NCBI GenBank assembly: GCA_022376465.1
Contig: JACDTU010000019.1
Location: 186,001 to 250,000, forward strand
DNA length: 64,000 bases
Source: Cubamyces lactineus
Taxonomy: Eukaryota > Basidiomycota > Agaricomycetes > Polyporales > Polyporaceae
Reading direction: 5' to 3'
This document shows, in pieces, positions 1-11,977 of the stretch. The notes beneath the pieces were generated by a model. The model was given only the letters and a program-made list of their open reading frames with translations, made no database searches and had not been told where the DNA came from. Each line of letters starts with the position of its first letter. Position 1 is the first letter of the stretch. The position numbers were made by a program, and so were the translations under genes.

Positions 1-906
1 ATACACCAGTGAGTTGACCGACCACAGCCCGGCACATTACGCCGCACATAGCTCAATCCAACAGATGACGCGCGGCCGGATAGAGAACAAAGCATTCAGG
101 GCTGTAGATTTAGACTCAGAGACTGACTGCTACAGTAACCAGGTGACCCGTAGTCGGCGCAGCGGCGATAAGACCAAGAGATGCCAGATCCAGCAAGACA
201 AAGAGGATGAGTCAAGTAGCGAGCCCAGTTAATGTAGGCAAGATCAGAAACAGTTCGTTCAGAACAAACGAGACCGCTAGCAGGAGTGCAACAAAGAGAC
301 GAAGAGAAGCAGAGACCAGGACCTGGTGACATGGGCGTTCACAAGATGTTCCCCACAAGACATACACGCCCAGCGTATCAGCCCATTGGACACATTCAAC
401 TGCTGACGTACACCCAGTGCCGGAGGACGGAGGTTGCATTCACGAATCAATGCCAGTGGCCCAAGCAGCTCGAAATTCTGAAGCTTTAGCAACCGCAAAC
501 AGGAGTAAAGGGTTGCCGAATCAGGCCAAGTTCGAGGGAAGACGTCACCCTGAAGCAAGTAGCCTTTGGCAAGCAGAGAGACGAGAGCGAACCGGGGAAC
601 CCATGATGTTTAGCGAGTACAGACGGGTCTAGAGCACGAGCACTAGCAACGCCGAATAAGAGCGAGCAGGGCGACAGCAGCGAGAGGTGGCTTAAAGCGA
701 TTGCAATGCGTGCGGGGGTTCGGGTGACGCAACAACGTCGACGGCGCGGGCGTAGTCGACGAACAGAACGAAGACAAGTCCAACAGCGACAACCGTTGCT
801 AGCCGCTAGCGATATGTTATTTGACCGTGTTTGGTTTGAGGCTTAGAACGGTTGGGCGCTAGTTCGAATCGAAGCATTCGTACTTACTACTACAGTATTT
901 GAGCGC
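1..906. other. Left intergenic stretch, no gene recognised
   Basis: Only short open frames on both strands overlap here; none shows a recognisable domain, a consistent splice model or a codon pattern like the genes to the right. The sequence could be untranslated or a decayed gene whose body lies left of the window. I see no RNA gene in it. Confidence 0.5.
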
Positions 907-1086
907 CAGGTGGAAAATGACCCCCAGGTGGAAAATGACCCCCAGGTGGAAAATGACCCCCAGGTGGAAAATGACCCCCAGGTGGAAAATGACCCCCAGG
1001 TGGAAAATGACCCCCAGGTGGAAAATGACCCCCAGGTGGAAAATGACCCCCAGGTGGAAAATGACCCCCAGGTGGAAAATCACCAG
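907..1086. repeat. 18-bp minisatellite, 10 tandem copies
   Basis: Ten head-to-tail copies of the 18-bp unit CAGGTGGAAAATGACCCC. The first nine are identical and the last ends in a variant. Because 18 is a multiple of three, frames without a stop stay open through the array and produce artefactual periodic ORFs on both strands; these are not genes. The near-perfect identity suggests recent expansion or homogenisation. Confidence 0.97.
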
Positions 1087-2340
1087 CGCTGTCCTCCCTC
1101 ATGTAACGCGCCACTCGCGCACCCCGTGCAATGAAGCCATCGTGATAACATCGTGATACATGCTTGTGTTCCGATTCCCTCCTGCACATTGCAGTCTCGC
1201 CAATGAACAATATGTGTACTCTTCAATTGAGATCAGTGAATATAATCTGTTGATTCTTGAAAGCGCACTGCGGGAATTTCTCAATATATCCCTTATGGCG
1301 CAACACACACACCTGCACACTAAGAATGAACATGCGGGGAGAGCTGTACTTCGCGCTGCATGTAATATGAGTATCGCATGTAGGGGCGACGTCACGTGAT
1401 TGCTTCGGTCATTGCGCGAACATCAGTTGACAACGTTGAGCTGCCCAAAAGAGGCTCTTTGGTGGGCCAATGATGCGGTGAGGCCTTCTGCTGCCCGACT
1501 CAGTACATTCAGCGGAATGCAAGATGAATGGCCGGAGGTGTGCGGGGATATGTGACATCATCGTGACCTATGTGACCGCCTGCTTTACGCACAGTGTGCC
1601 CTTGGGAAGACACCAGGTCTTTGGGCCCATATGATTCTGAGCAACCCTACTGAAGTTTCGTGGACATGGACGTATTAGAAATGGAAATTATATTCAACTA
1701 TCTCTCTGTGACATCACGGCGCTTCGGGTTTTCCACCTGGCGGTCATCCCGAAAAATTGGGTGCCGCCAAGTTGTCCCCCTTCTTCCGTGTCCCGCCCAG
1801 CTATCTCCCTCGCGATATCAAAACTATACAACATTGAAGGTATATCACCGAAGCGCGACATAACAGGAAGACTGCACCGGGTCTTGCGTTTGCAGCGGAT
1901 CGCGCGAAAACCGCATTCCGTCTGACGGTCAAATACTGTACTGTACTTAACATGGTGAACCCAGAGGACGTCATTATCACTACAATTTTCAACACCCCCA
2001 GTTAACCCCTACTTCAGCTAGTGATCGGCACAAATAACTAGATAAGGTCGTAGCGCCTACCACCTCTCAGGCCCACAGTGCACGATGCATACCCGCGTTT
2101 AGATTCTCGGTTAGAAATCAGCGGGCTTGAATAATGAGGGTGGAGATGAGCCAGCTGTAGAGGGTGGCGGTTTCGTCGTACTGAACCTCGAAGATGTCGG
2201 ACCGCCCTGGTCTTGGGCGGATACGGTATCTTGGATTGTGGTGCACGTCTAAGAGAGCTCGAGTAAGGAGTGGTGTAAGGAGTGGTAGCGAAGGAGAATG
2301 CCACTGCTTGAAGCACATCAAGCGCCCACGGGGGTGAGAC
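1087..2340. other. Intergenic, no gene recognised
   Basis: Short overlapping open frames only. At 1729-1746 a sequence resembling the reverse complement of the minisatellite unit (TTCCACCTGG core) is present, possibly a diverged single copy. No RNA gene or mobile element recognised. Confidence 0.5.
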
Positions 2341-2344
2341 CAGT

Positions 2345-2560
2345 CTCCAGGTCCTCCTCCGTTTCCTCCTCCTCCCTCTCCCTCTTTCCCCTCTTTGGCC
2401 GCCCTCTCGCCGCACTCGCTACCTGGGGCTCTTGCGCATACTGGGGTCTTGGAAATACTCGACATTCGTTTGACTTGGTCTCTGTTGCTCTCTTCTCCAT
2501 CTTCTCTTGCTCCGTCGTGCCAGCACGCGTCCTTCTTTCCGCATCTCTCTCATCCAAGCA
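2345..2560 (+). promoter_or_regulatory. Pyrimidine-rich promoter/leader of the SH3-RA gene
   Basis: Long C/T-rich tracts (for example 2351-2396, runs of TCC and CTC) lie 100-300 bp before the ATG at 2667. Such CT-rich tracts commonly precede transcription starts in filamentous fungi. Assignment as promoter is inferred from position and composition only. Confidence 0.45.
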
Positions 2561-2666
2561 ACCCTACGACCTTGTCTAATCCTTCAGTGTCTTCCGCTCT
2601 GGACCTCTAATATTCTATCTCTACGGAAATACCCTTCCCCAAACACACTAGACTTAGCCCTTCGCT

Positions 2667-5600
2667 ATGTCTGACGATCTCATGCAACACCAAATGCATG
2701 GTGATATGACTTATCCCTCAGACGAGGAACACTCTGTCCTCGAGGACGACTCTGATGGCGAGGATAGAGACATGGACTACATGGACGATGATGACGGCTC
2801 TTCCTCCCTTTCCATCCCGAATGAGTCCATCGACTTTGACCTCGTCTATGCCCTTCACAGCTTCGCTGCTACCGTCGAGGGACAGGCCAATGTCGTCAAA
2901 GGCGACAGTCTCTTCCTCATGGACGACAATAACAGCTACTGGTGGCTCGTACGCGTCCTCAAAACACAAGAAGTGGGCTACATTCCTGCCGAGAACATCG
3001 AAACTCCCTTTGAGCGCTTGGCTAGGCTCAACAAACACCGCAACGTCGACGTACGCGCACCGTTTGTTTTGTTTGGGCTCAACTTTGATTCTGATCTAAC
3101 TACTGTAGCTCGCATCTGCCACACAAACCGAGCTACAAGAGTCGCGTGATAGGCTGCTGCAATCTTCCCGCACAGGCTCTCACCAAGGCAATACACCTTC
3201 GCCTACCCCCGGTACCCGCAACGCCTCTCAACAGGCAAGGGGTGTCCGCTTCAGAGCGGACTTTGGCGTTCACCGGTACGCTCCCGCCATCTGGAATGAC
3301 GATGAGGAAGAGGAGGAAGATGTGGAGTGGGACGACGAAGACTATGAGGACGAAGACCCGGAGCTTGCAGAAGAATGGGAAGAGCGCGAACGTACCGTCA
3401 CCGGACACCAGGCCCCGCCCCTCGGCATGGAGCCCGATGACGGTATGAGTTGGGAAGATGGCGCCGCCGAGGAGATGCAACGGGAACGACAGGCCCAACA
3501 GCAAAAACAGTCGCAGCAGCAGGGCAGCGTACAGGTCGAGGAAATCCCCCGTCGTCAGGATTCAGTTGTGTCACCCCGCGAAGACTCCGTGCAACCGCTC
3601 CGTACACGCGACAAGCTCATCATTGTACAGGACGAGCCGTCACCCTCTTCGCCGTCGTCACCGGGACGTACTATGGACCCTGCGCAAGCTACGGAGACGC
3701 GCAAGTTGAGCATGACGCCTCCTGTCGCACGTAGCGAGGAGTACTCTGCACCCGCGCAGAACGGCCCTCTGTTGCCCAGCGCAATCATGCAGCAGCAGTC
3801 GGAGGAGCGCAAGCGTACGCGCGAGGAGATCGAGGCGCTGGAAGAGGCCGCCCGTAAAAAGGCCCACCTGGCCGGCAATGCCAATGCTCCTAGAGGCAAG
3901 GTCACCTCTAATGTCTCCGCGGGTGATCCAGCTCCTGCAAAGTCCGGCGGCAAGCTGCGCAAAGAACGCGATCGTGGTCACGAGACTACGGACGATGAGA
4001 GCGGTAAGGAGAAGGACAAGAAGAAGAAGGGCGGCGTCTTCGGCGGATTGTTTGGACGCAAGAAGGACAAGGACAAGGGCAAAGATCGGTCAGACACTGG
4101 TAGCGCGGCTAGTGCGGATTCGCTCAGTCTCAGTCGCGAATCCGAGGAATCCGGCCGTTCGCGCTCGTCCCCGCTCACGCCGCCCTCATCCGCTGAGGTC
4201 TCGTCCCCGACCACTACCAGTGCCCGGCAGCAACAGCAACAGGCGATGCTCATGCAGAAGAACGCCGCTGACCCGAAGAGAATCGTCCAGCAGCAGCAAC
4301 AGCAGCAGCAGTCGCAACAGGGTCAGCCCTTCTCCCCACAGGATGCAGCGTCCCAGCCGCAACAGAGCCGCGCGCAACCCGATGCGAACCCAGTGCAAGT
4401 CCAGCTTTCCCAGCATGCGTCGCAACTCCGCCAGCGCGACCAGCAGCAGCAGGCGTTGTACCAGCAGTACCTCAACCGCTCGCCTGCGACGCCGCCCGAG
4501 GCGCAACCGTCGTACGGTCTTCAGTCTGCGTCGGCCGTCATGCCGGGCTCGATGTCGTTCAGCTCTTCCACGAGTTCTACCTCTGGGCTTACAGCCAGTG
4601 GTTCGAGGCCACGTCCTGGCTCTTTGGTCCTCTCGCCGACCTCTATGGATGGGCAGGGGGTTGGCTTGCCCGATCTCAGCGTCGTTCGGGTCTTTGCTGG
4701 CGATCATCTGCAGACGGAGGCGACGTTCAAGACTGTTCTGCTCAACTCGTCCACGAGCGCCTCAGATCTCGTGCGCCAGGCTATCCAGCGATTCCGTCTA
4801 CCCGCTGGCGAGGACGAGAAGGATTACTACTTGACAATCAAGCAGGTTGAGGGCTCCTCTGCGGTCCTTCGTCCGGAGGAACGCCCGCTCGTTGTGTTCG
4901 AGTCGCTTGTTGAGGCCGCGATGGAGATACCGAAGGTGAAGCGGAGCAGTGTCGGCAGTATTAGCTCGGTCGCGAGTAACTTGTCGATGCACCCGGCGAT
5001 CAAGAAGCTGTCCATGAACGACTTCACCGACGACTCTCAGGTCAAGTTCTACCTCAACCGTCGCGGCCGCGATGACGAGAGCATGGCTGAAGAAGGGGAC
5101 GAGACGCTCTTGGCAGAAAGTATAGATGGCGACAACGACTCGACGCGTTCGCGTCCTCAGTACCTGTCGGTATCCACCGCAGGTGGTAGTCACGTCCCGC
5201 CAGAGCGCTTTAGCTCGCCGTCCGTCAGATTCGGCCTCCAACTCGTCATTTATCCGGATGATCTACCGGACGACATGGTGTTCGACCCACAGACAGAGGC
5301 AATCGTATTCAAGAACACGCTCCGGAACCGCCCTCAGGCGAGCCAAGTACCGTCCCCTGGTATCTCGCAGACTATGCGCAAGAAGATCTTCGTCTTCCCG
5401 AAGAATATCACTGTCGCGGAGGTTATCGAGCAGGGTCTGGACAGGTTTGGCATCCCCGAGGGCGTTGTGGACGGTGGGGACGAAATCGAAGACAAGCTGA
5501 CCAAGCGGAGGAGTTCTTCGCGCGTGCGGTATGGGCTGACCGTGGAGGTGAACGGAAGAGGTGCGAGTCCTTTCTTCGTGGGATTAATGTTTGGCTGATC

Positions 5601-7056
5601 AGATGCATCCGTAGAGCGTGAGTTGTCACCCTCGAGCAAGGTCATTGACGCGTTCCCTCGGCCTCCCAATTACCGCCAGGTCGATCGCAAGTTTGAGAGC
5701 AAGCGCCGCTCAGTAGACTCTGCCCAGTTGCTCCTCGGCTCGAACGATGACATCCGCCCGGACGATCCTGTCTTCATACTCCGTCGCGCCGTCGCATACC
5801 GCAGCTCTTCCTCTCGTCACCGCTCCTCTGCCCCTCTCGACGAATTGGCGCTACAACATCTACGGGATTCAATTGCTAGCTCCAGCACTGCATCGGACAC
5901 GACTGCTCAACCGGAGGAGCCCAAGCGCCAACCGTCGAAACAGGAGATCATTGCCGCCCAGCGTGCCGCGACGCGCGCGAACCAGCGCGCTATCCTGTCT
6001 GCCAATGCCAACTCCTTGCGCGGTTTGGACGTCTTGCTTCCGGGTAATGCGATGATCCGTAGCTCCCGGTATGAAGTCGACGACCGGATGCGTTATTCTT
6101 ACGTCGAACCCGATGGTGAGACGTATGATATCAGTGATATCGTCGAACAAGAGTGGCGCGGAGAGGTTGGACCTCAGAGCCTCAAGGCCAACACGTCGGG
6201 CGACGACCTGCTGCATGGCGTGCTCGCGCATGGCAAGGATGGCCTAGGTGCGAAGCTCGACCGGGTGCTGAGCAAGATCAAGCATGAGAAGGGTGCTGGA
6301 CGTGCCCCCGTCTCTCAGTCGTCATCTGGACAGAGTGTTGATACTATGGACACCGGTCGTACGAGCTCGGACTCGACTTACTCAGCTACTGAAGGCAGGC
6401 AAGATTCTGCATCCCGCACCGCGACTCCTACGGCACGGGATCCGCACAACCGGTCTGGCTCTGTCAGTACTATCGGTCAACGTGTCGCCTCCCCGCCGGC
6501 GTCTCGCTTGTCGAGCTACCGAACGGCGAGCCCTGGTGAATCCGACTACCAGCGATCGCATACCGCCACGCCCACCGGGCGCAGTCGCGGTTACCCCGTC
6601 CCGCACGAGCGACAAGCTTCTTTCGCCTCCGCGATATCCGACTACCGAACCGCGACGCCCTCTTCGCCGCGGGGCCCTATGCCTGCAGCGCATACACATA
6701 CGAAGGACGAGAAACCGAAGGTGGTGCTTCCGAAGAACGACTTTGGGTTGAACGAGATGATGGCGGTCATTGAGATGCGGGCGATGCTGAGCCACAACGA
6801 GATACCAGAGCAGACGCCGCTGGACCCGGTGGAAGAGATGTTGTTCGGCCGCCCGCTGGATAAGGACTCGCTGCACCCTCAGATTAGAGATATCTATGCC
6901 GATACCTTCGCGCAGCTGGAAGAGATGGACCAGGTACGTGCACCTCTCTGCGAGTTTATGTGTCGTGTGAGCCGACGCTGATGCGCTATCTCTTTGTTTA
7001 CGTTACTGGCACAGGTCCTTGACGAACTATTGCAGCAGGCCATTCGCGTGCACTGA
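2667..7056 (+). CDS. SH3 and Ras-association domain cell-polarity protein, Bud14/Tea4-like
   Basis: Four exons: 2667-3050, 3109-5560, 5615-6933, 7015-7056, giving 1,398 aa; all introns (58, 54, 81 nt) are GT-AG and keep frame. An acidic N-terminus is followed by an SH3 domain (about residues 61-112) that runs into the RLARLNKHRNVD block typical of fungal Bud14/Tea4 proteins. Residues 172-176 (RGVRF) fit the RVxF docking motif for type-1 phosphatase; known Bud14 and Tea4 bind PP1 and control formin and polarity at cell ends. The middle is low-complexity, rich in Gln, Ser and a Lys-rich block. Residues about 649-735 look like a Ras-association (ubiquitin-like) fold and about 834-990 like a second, weaker one, which suggests GTPase input. 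The last exon is only 42 nt. Function is inferred from domain order; the RA calls are from pattern, not a search. Confidence 0.88.
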
Positions 7057-7591
7057 GACATCGGACGGGGCGTATCATGACGTACATATTTATGCGGTTC
7101 TCTCCGCTCTGCTCATCATGTCTATGTATCTTACAGCTGTTGCGTTTGCTTAGTATTTATGCACGGGCTACTTGCAATCGGATCTCCGCCTTTGTTTTGT
7201 GTCACTATAAGGCTTGCAGCTCGATATGGAAAGTCTGGAGACGAGGACAAAGGTTGCAGTGTCTCAGACCGACTACATTATTATTGACTGTTGTCTGGCG
7301 GGGATGCCATTGTTATGCGAGTGGCGTGGGCCGGGTTCATTTAATATTATAGCCTTTGGACACCACGCACGGGCGAGTCAGAACTCAGAACTGAAACGAC
7401 CGCGTGTTAGCCACATTGCGCACGCAGAGCCGCAGACTTCAGCAAACAACACCGTCTGCGTTCCGACAAGAGCACGACCCTTCCACCCTTCAGGCTACCT
7501 GACGTCGCTTACCGCCATGCATTTCGAACTTCCGCTGACGCTGAAGAGCGCCAACATATCGATAGTATGTGGTCATCGATTTCTTTGAGGC

Positions 7592-8308
7592 ATGCCGAGG
7601 CTCACGTACGCCACTCAACAGACGTTACAGACGTTAAAAAGTTTTGTGCAAGTGCTCGTCAAGGCCTGGACAGTTGCTCGGCCTCTCGCGTTCCCTGGGG
7701 GTGTCATCGTCTTCAATTGGTGGAACCATGGAGCCTCGTACGGATTTGCGGCGCGTATACGAGCGTGGTTCGACCGCATAGGCGACTACTTCAGGCCACA
7801 CTACGCCATCTACCGGAGTCCGAAGGAGGAGGATAGCTACTGGAGGACAGCGGAGAGGGCACGACGGTCTCTGCAGGCGTCGAACGCGAACGTCATACCG
7901 GAGGAGGTTCCGCTAGTGAGGTACTTTGCGCCGAAGCTACCGCCTCTATATCGTGACGTTAGAGAAGAAGATCCAGAGGCGAGAGAGTACCATCTCTCCC
8001 CAAGAGTATATTGCAAATGGCACCGGATGGTGTTCCGAGGACCGGTACGTCCACGTTGGCCTTATTCTTGCTCAGGAAGGAAGACTTCTGACGGGGGATA
8101 CACTCAGTTGCATCCAACACTAAAAGAAGCTCGAGAGCAGATCCAACTCTATAGTAGCCGTGACCGGCGAGAGATCTACAGAATCTCACGGTTAGCAACA
8201 GACGAAGAAGTGTTCCGGAAGAAGACCCTGTGGACGACGCGCTACGCTGCCATGTGGAAGCGGTGGTTAAACGCGAAGGGGCCGGATGTGGCCATCGTGT
8301 TCCAGTAG
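7592..8308 (+). CDS. Hypothetical protein, probably with one 63-nt in-frame intron
   Basis: Unrecognised protein. The frame is open without interruption for 238 codons, but 8045-8107 starts GTACGT and ends CTCAG, is 63 nt long, in phase 0 and stop-free, so it is very likely an intron; the spliced product is 217 aa. The protein is basic and rich in aromatic residues (Trp, Tyr, Arg), with one moderately hydrophobic N-terminal stretch around residues 26-45 and no clear domain. It could be a mitochondrial or other organellar protein, which is speculation. It ends 108 bp before the convergent GRC3 stop. The first in-frame ATG was taken as start. Confidence 0.6.
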   Translation: MPRLTYATQQTLQTLKSFVQVLVKAWTVARPLAFPGGVIVFNWWNHGASYGFAARIRAWFDRIGDYFRPHYAIYRSPKEEDSYWRTAERARRSLQASNANVIPEEVPLVRYFAPKLPPLYRDVREEDPEAREYHLSPRVYCKWHRMVFRGPVRPRWPYSCSGRKTSDGGYTQLHPTLKEAREQIQLYSSRDRREIYRISRLATDEEVFRKKTLWTTRYAAMWKRWLNAKGPDVAIVFQ

Positions 8309-8416
8309 TGTACTTTTCTCTAGATCGACAGACAGACAGTGTAGGACGCCCTAGCTTAGCAACATGTACATTAGCACACACGCATAGTATTGGTTTGGAT
8401 TGTAACACCGCTCACC

Positions 8417-10951
8417 TCACATCTGACCCTTCCTCATCAGGTTCCGCCGGACTCTGCGCCGCTCACCCCCCGCGCCTTCGCCCTTGCCCCATCGCAGATA
8501 GGGAACCTTTCCGCGCTCGTATCCAGCTATCTCGCCGCTGTCGTCGAGTGTGCGGAAGTCGAGCATTCCCCAGACGGGGAGTTGTAGCTCGCCCATGACG
8601 AGCACCCGTGCCGAACTCAAGAGAGGCAGAGGCACTGGTGTGAGAAGTTGCAGGGGTGTGGCAGGACTTGGTCCGATAGCTCTGACTAGCGCGAGACCTA
8701 GACATCGAGAGGCAGTGGGTAGAGGTGGTGGTGCACCTTGCTCATAGGCTAGAGGAGTGGAAGATCCATCATCTTCTGGCTGAGCATCAGCCTCCAGAGT
8801 GCCAGGCTCGCAGCTGACCAGTCCGACGATAGCACAGTTCAGAGCTTTCTGGACCTCGTCCGACACGACGTCCTCCATTCCCGCGCCAGTAAGGATGAGC
8901 TTGTCGAACGCGACTTCGCCGTCGACTTCGTATGGTGCCTGAGCGCATAGTGGTGTTGCCGTGTTCCACGTCGTAGCGATGGGCGAAGCATAGGGGGACG
9001 ATGGAGGTTCTCGAGGGAAGATAGCGTGGAGATAGGAGAGGATGGACAAGTTGCGGTGATCTGCCGCAGTATTGTGGGAGGCACTGGGGTGGGAAGGCAC
9101 GCTCTCAACGGGGTGAACACGAGGACCGTGAACGTGGGCCGGGATTTGTGAAGGCACAGTTCCGTGAGCCTGATCGTCATCCGGAGAGGTCGCAACGAAT
9201 GGGAATATATCTGTTGGCCCGATGATCTCCTCTACTTTGCGTGCGAGGTCTGCGCCCAAACCCTTTGTCCAACCCATCGTGTTGACGACGAGCGGTATCG
9301 TGGACGAGATACGTCCGTCTTCCTCCGGAGGCTCTTCGTCCAGAACCGCGTCCTGCACATCTATCTCATATTGCTGTATAAGGGCTTGTATGGAGTCGAG
9401 ATAATGTGATGGCGACGACCGTGGCGAAGTAGCGCCGATATAATGGGCTGCGAAAGGGATGCTTGGATGGCTGAAGGAAGGGCCTGGATCCGGTTTGCAG
9501 TTAGAACGTGCTGTGTTATCAAGCACGTTATGTCGTACTCACCAAAGACGGGCTTCTCTATCACATTCAGACTGACCATACCGCCCGGAGTGAACTCCGA
9601 TTGGCCCAGGTCGCATTCTAGGTATGCCACACGACGATGCCTGGACAGAAGTCGATCTGTGTGTTACAATGCATGCTAGGCATTGACTGACCTTGTAAGG
9701 AGCGTGTTCATCAAGTATTTCGCAAATGTGCTCTTTCCAGCATTCTTCGGACCTTTGATCAGGCACACGCGTCGTTGAGCTGTAGCGTCGTCGCCGGCGC
9801 TGGGTGGCAGTACCGCATTTGTCGCCTTCGTCCAGGTAGGAGGAACGACAAGCGGAGATACGTCAGGGGTTTGGTGGGGCAACTGCACACGCGAGGAATG
9901 GCTTAGAATGATGGTGTTCACAGAGATTCATAAGGAAACCCACAAAATACACATGACCGAGACCCAAGTCAAACCTCTCCTGGTTTCGCCACCAGCGCGA
10001 AGGGGCGAAGAAGCCATCAAATGTCCTGCATATACGACCCAATCCCTCGATCCCTGTGTGCAGCTCCTGTAGCATGATTGCTGCGTCGCTATTCGACGCT
10101 GCCTCTGCGACGTTTGCAGGTAGAATGAAGCTTGGAACGCTTTGTTGAGAGGAACGACGGGTAAGGCATTGGATGATTGGTATAGGAGACGAGCGAGGCG
10201 CGAAGACGGGATGTGCAGTCGAGGACGCCGTGAGGATGACACCACCGAGAGACACGACTCCACGGAGGACGGTCAGAGTGTATGCACCCAGCAGAGCGAC
10301 CGATTCGGAAGCTCGAAGCAACAATACGGCTCGGCCTTGTCTACTGCTGCTCGAGGACTGTGAGGGTGGAAGGTGGAAGACGTTTTGGTCAAGGACAGGC
10401 TGGAACGTCGATAGCACTGTCGGGGCGTCGGGAGAGGAATCAACTTCTGCAGGAGCTGAGACGTCCAGTGGGACCTGTTCGTCCTCTTCATCTGAAGAGT
10501 CGGCCAGAGGTGCGCTGGGAGACCAAGCCCGTTTTCCTGCAGTTTTGGATTGGGTAGGACGAGCATGCGTCCAATCCTTGTCAGACTCAGCGCTGGAAGA
10601 TGCAACAGAGGACTCGCTGTCGCTTTCGTCGACAACTATGAGGTCATCCTGAGCCTTGAACGCGTCCGCTTGCGCAAAGTACCGTGCAGGCTGCTGCTCT
10701 TGGGGCCTCTTGCGGTGCTGGCTCTTCTTTTTCTTTATGAAAGGGTTGCCTGCGGACGTGCTCGGCTTGCGTTTTGAGGGGGGCTTCTGCGAGGCTGCTG
10801 GTGGCTTCGTAGCAACAGGCGTAGCCTTTGCTTGGGGCACGGGATAGGGTGGTGAGGGTCCAGCTATGGCCTTGGCTTCTGGAGCAGCTGTTTGAGTCTG
10901 CGCCTGAGATTGCGCAAGGCGCGCCTTTCGCGCTGCGACCGCGCTCAACAT
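8417..10951 (-). CDS. GRC3: Polynucleotide 5'-hydroxyl-kinase GRC3 (NOL9 homologue)
   Basis: Four exons on the minus strand: 10951-9944, 9882-9692, 9640-9543, 9483-8417; introns of 61, 51 and 59 nt; product 787 aa. The first 200 residues are Lys/Pro/Ser-rich and look nuclear. The Clp1-type kinase core starts around residue 210. The P-loop GPKNAGKST is at residues 380-388, followed by ECDLGQSEF (Walker-B region) and VNTMGWTKGLG. The C-terminus carries RRRVRRNLMRK, an ending typical of the family. Known role: with the nuclease Las1 it processes ITS2 of pre-rRNA, phosphorylating the 5'-OH left after cleavage, in the nucleolus. It is divergent from TSR2, another ribosome-biogenesis gene. Length exceeds yeast Grc3 mainly through the N-terminal extension. 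Confidence 0.93.
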
Positions 10952-11176
10952 TTAGCCTACAGCACAATTGAATCAAGTGTTCCAGAGAGCCAGAGAGTGA
11001 ATGTGAAGGGAATGCCAGAGGGAGACAAGAAGGAAGTCTCTGTGCACGTCTAGAGTTGGAGGAAGCGCGAGTGCGAAGTTGTCGGAGATCTATGCGCGCG
11101 AATTTTGAATTTTTGATCGACAACTCGGAAGTAGCAGCCATACATCCACTCTGTCCATCTACCCTTCTGCACAACC
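10952..11176. promoter_or_regulatory. Shared divergent promoter GRC3/TSR2
   Basis: Only 225 bp separate the start codons of two divergent genes that both act in ribosome biogenesis. The interval must carry both promoters; no TATA box or named element was recognised in it. Confidence 0.55.
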
Positions 11177-11767
11177 ATGTCCACCTCTGCCTCGTCGTCT
11201 ACACCAGCTGCTCCTTCGCAAACATCTATTCTCTTCGCGCGCGGGGTGATAGCGCGGCTCGCATACTGGCCCGCTCTCCGCATCGCCGTCGATCAAGGAT
11301 GGGGTGGCCCCGAGTCCGCAGAGAAGCGCACCTGGCTCGCGTCCGTGCTCGTCGACGACTTTGAAGAGCAGGACCCCAAACCAGACCTCGATTACGTTGA
11401 GGACCGCCTGCTCCAGGTCATGGCGGACGAATTCGATACGGTGCTAGAAGACGGGAGCGCGGAGGCGGTCGCTAAAGATGTTGTGAGACTCTGGGAGGAG
11501 GTCGCGGCGGGGAGGACGGAGTTGTTGGCTGAATTCGAGGAGCGCGCGGACAAGCTCAAGGGGAAGAAGCTCCAAGTGCAAGTGGAGGAGGCGGCAGGGG
11601 ATAATAGCGATTGGGAGGACGAGAGTGGCGACGAGGATGAGGACGAAGAGGTCGATGAGCAGGCCCCGCAACTGCTCGACTCGCAGCCGCGTCCACCAAA
11701 GGAAGAGCCTGAGGTCGATGCAGATGGATTCATTACGGTCAAAGGCAAGGGTAAAAGCCACAGGTAA
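11177..11767 (+). CDS. TSR2: Pre-rRNA-processing protein TSR2 (Rps26 escort)
   Basis: Single exon, 196 aa, close to the usual length of the family. Residues about 15-100 show the TSR2 signature (FARGVIARLAYWPALRIAVD, then VLVDDF and the acidic helix that follows); a strongly acidic C-terminal tail (about 140-160) precedes the conserved DADGFITVKGKGK ending. Known role: Tsr2 takes Rps26/eS26 from its importin and delivers it to 90S/40S precursors. The ATG at 11177 is the first in frame. The gene converges on the malate dehydrogenase gene (211 bp between stops). Confidence 0.93.
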   Translation: MSTSASSSTPAAPSQTSILFARGVIARLAYWPALRIAVDQGWGGPESAEKRTWLASVLVDDFEEQDPKPDLDYVEDRLLQVMADEFDTVLEDGSAEAVAKDVVRLWEEVAAGRTELLAEFEERADKLKGKKLQVQVEEAAGDNSDWEDESGDEDEDEEVDEQAPQLLDSQPRPPKEEPEVDADGFITVKGKGKSHR

Positions 11768-11977
11768 CGCAAGAGTTGCAGTGTACGTCGCAAGCCTTAC
11801 GCGCACTGGATCAAGTTACTCACGTAGTTGTAGTACACATCATCTCATATAGTAGGACCGATGTACGAATTATGGAATCCAAGCCGTGGCAAAGCACTAT
11901 TAGATTCTAAGGGTACAACAACGCTTTTGCACGATGTCTAAGTAAGAGTCCGCGCGCACGGCCCCCAGGTAGCTCGT

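Noticed and set aside
840..885. tRNA-like T-arm (GCTAGTTCGAATCG)
   Set aside because: No matching D-arm, anticodon arm or acceptor stem upstream.
899..1210. Long periodic ORFs on both strands across the minisatellite
   Set aside because: They exist only because the repeat unit is 18 bp; no coding features besides the repeat.
3878..4834. 318-codon ORF inside the SH3-RA gene and similar antisense ORFs
   Set aside because: Arg/Ser-rich shadow frames of a GC-rich coding exon; the other frame has the domains.
8045..8076. 32-nt intron in the hypothetical gene
   Set aside because: Too short for splicing and shifts the frame; the 63-nt intron with the same donor is better.
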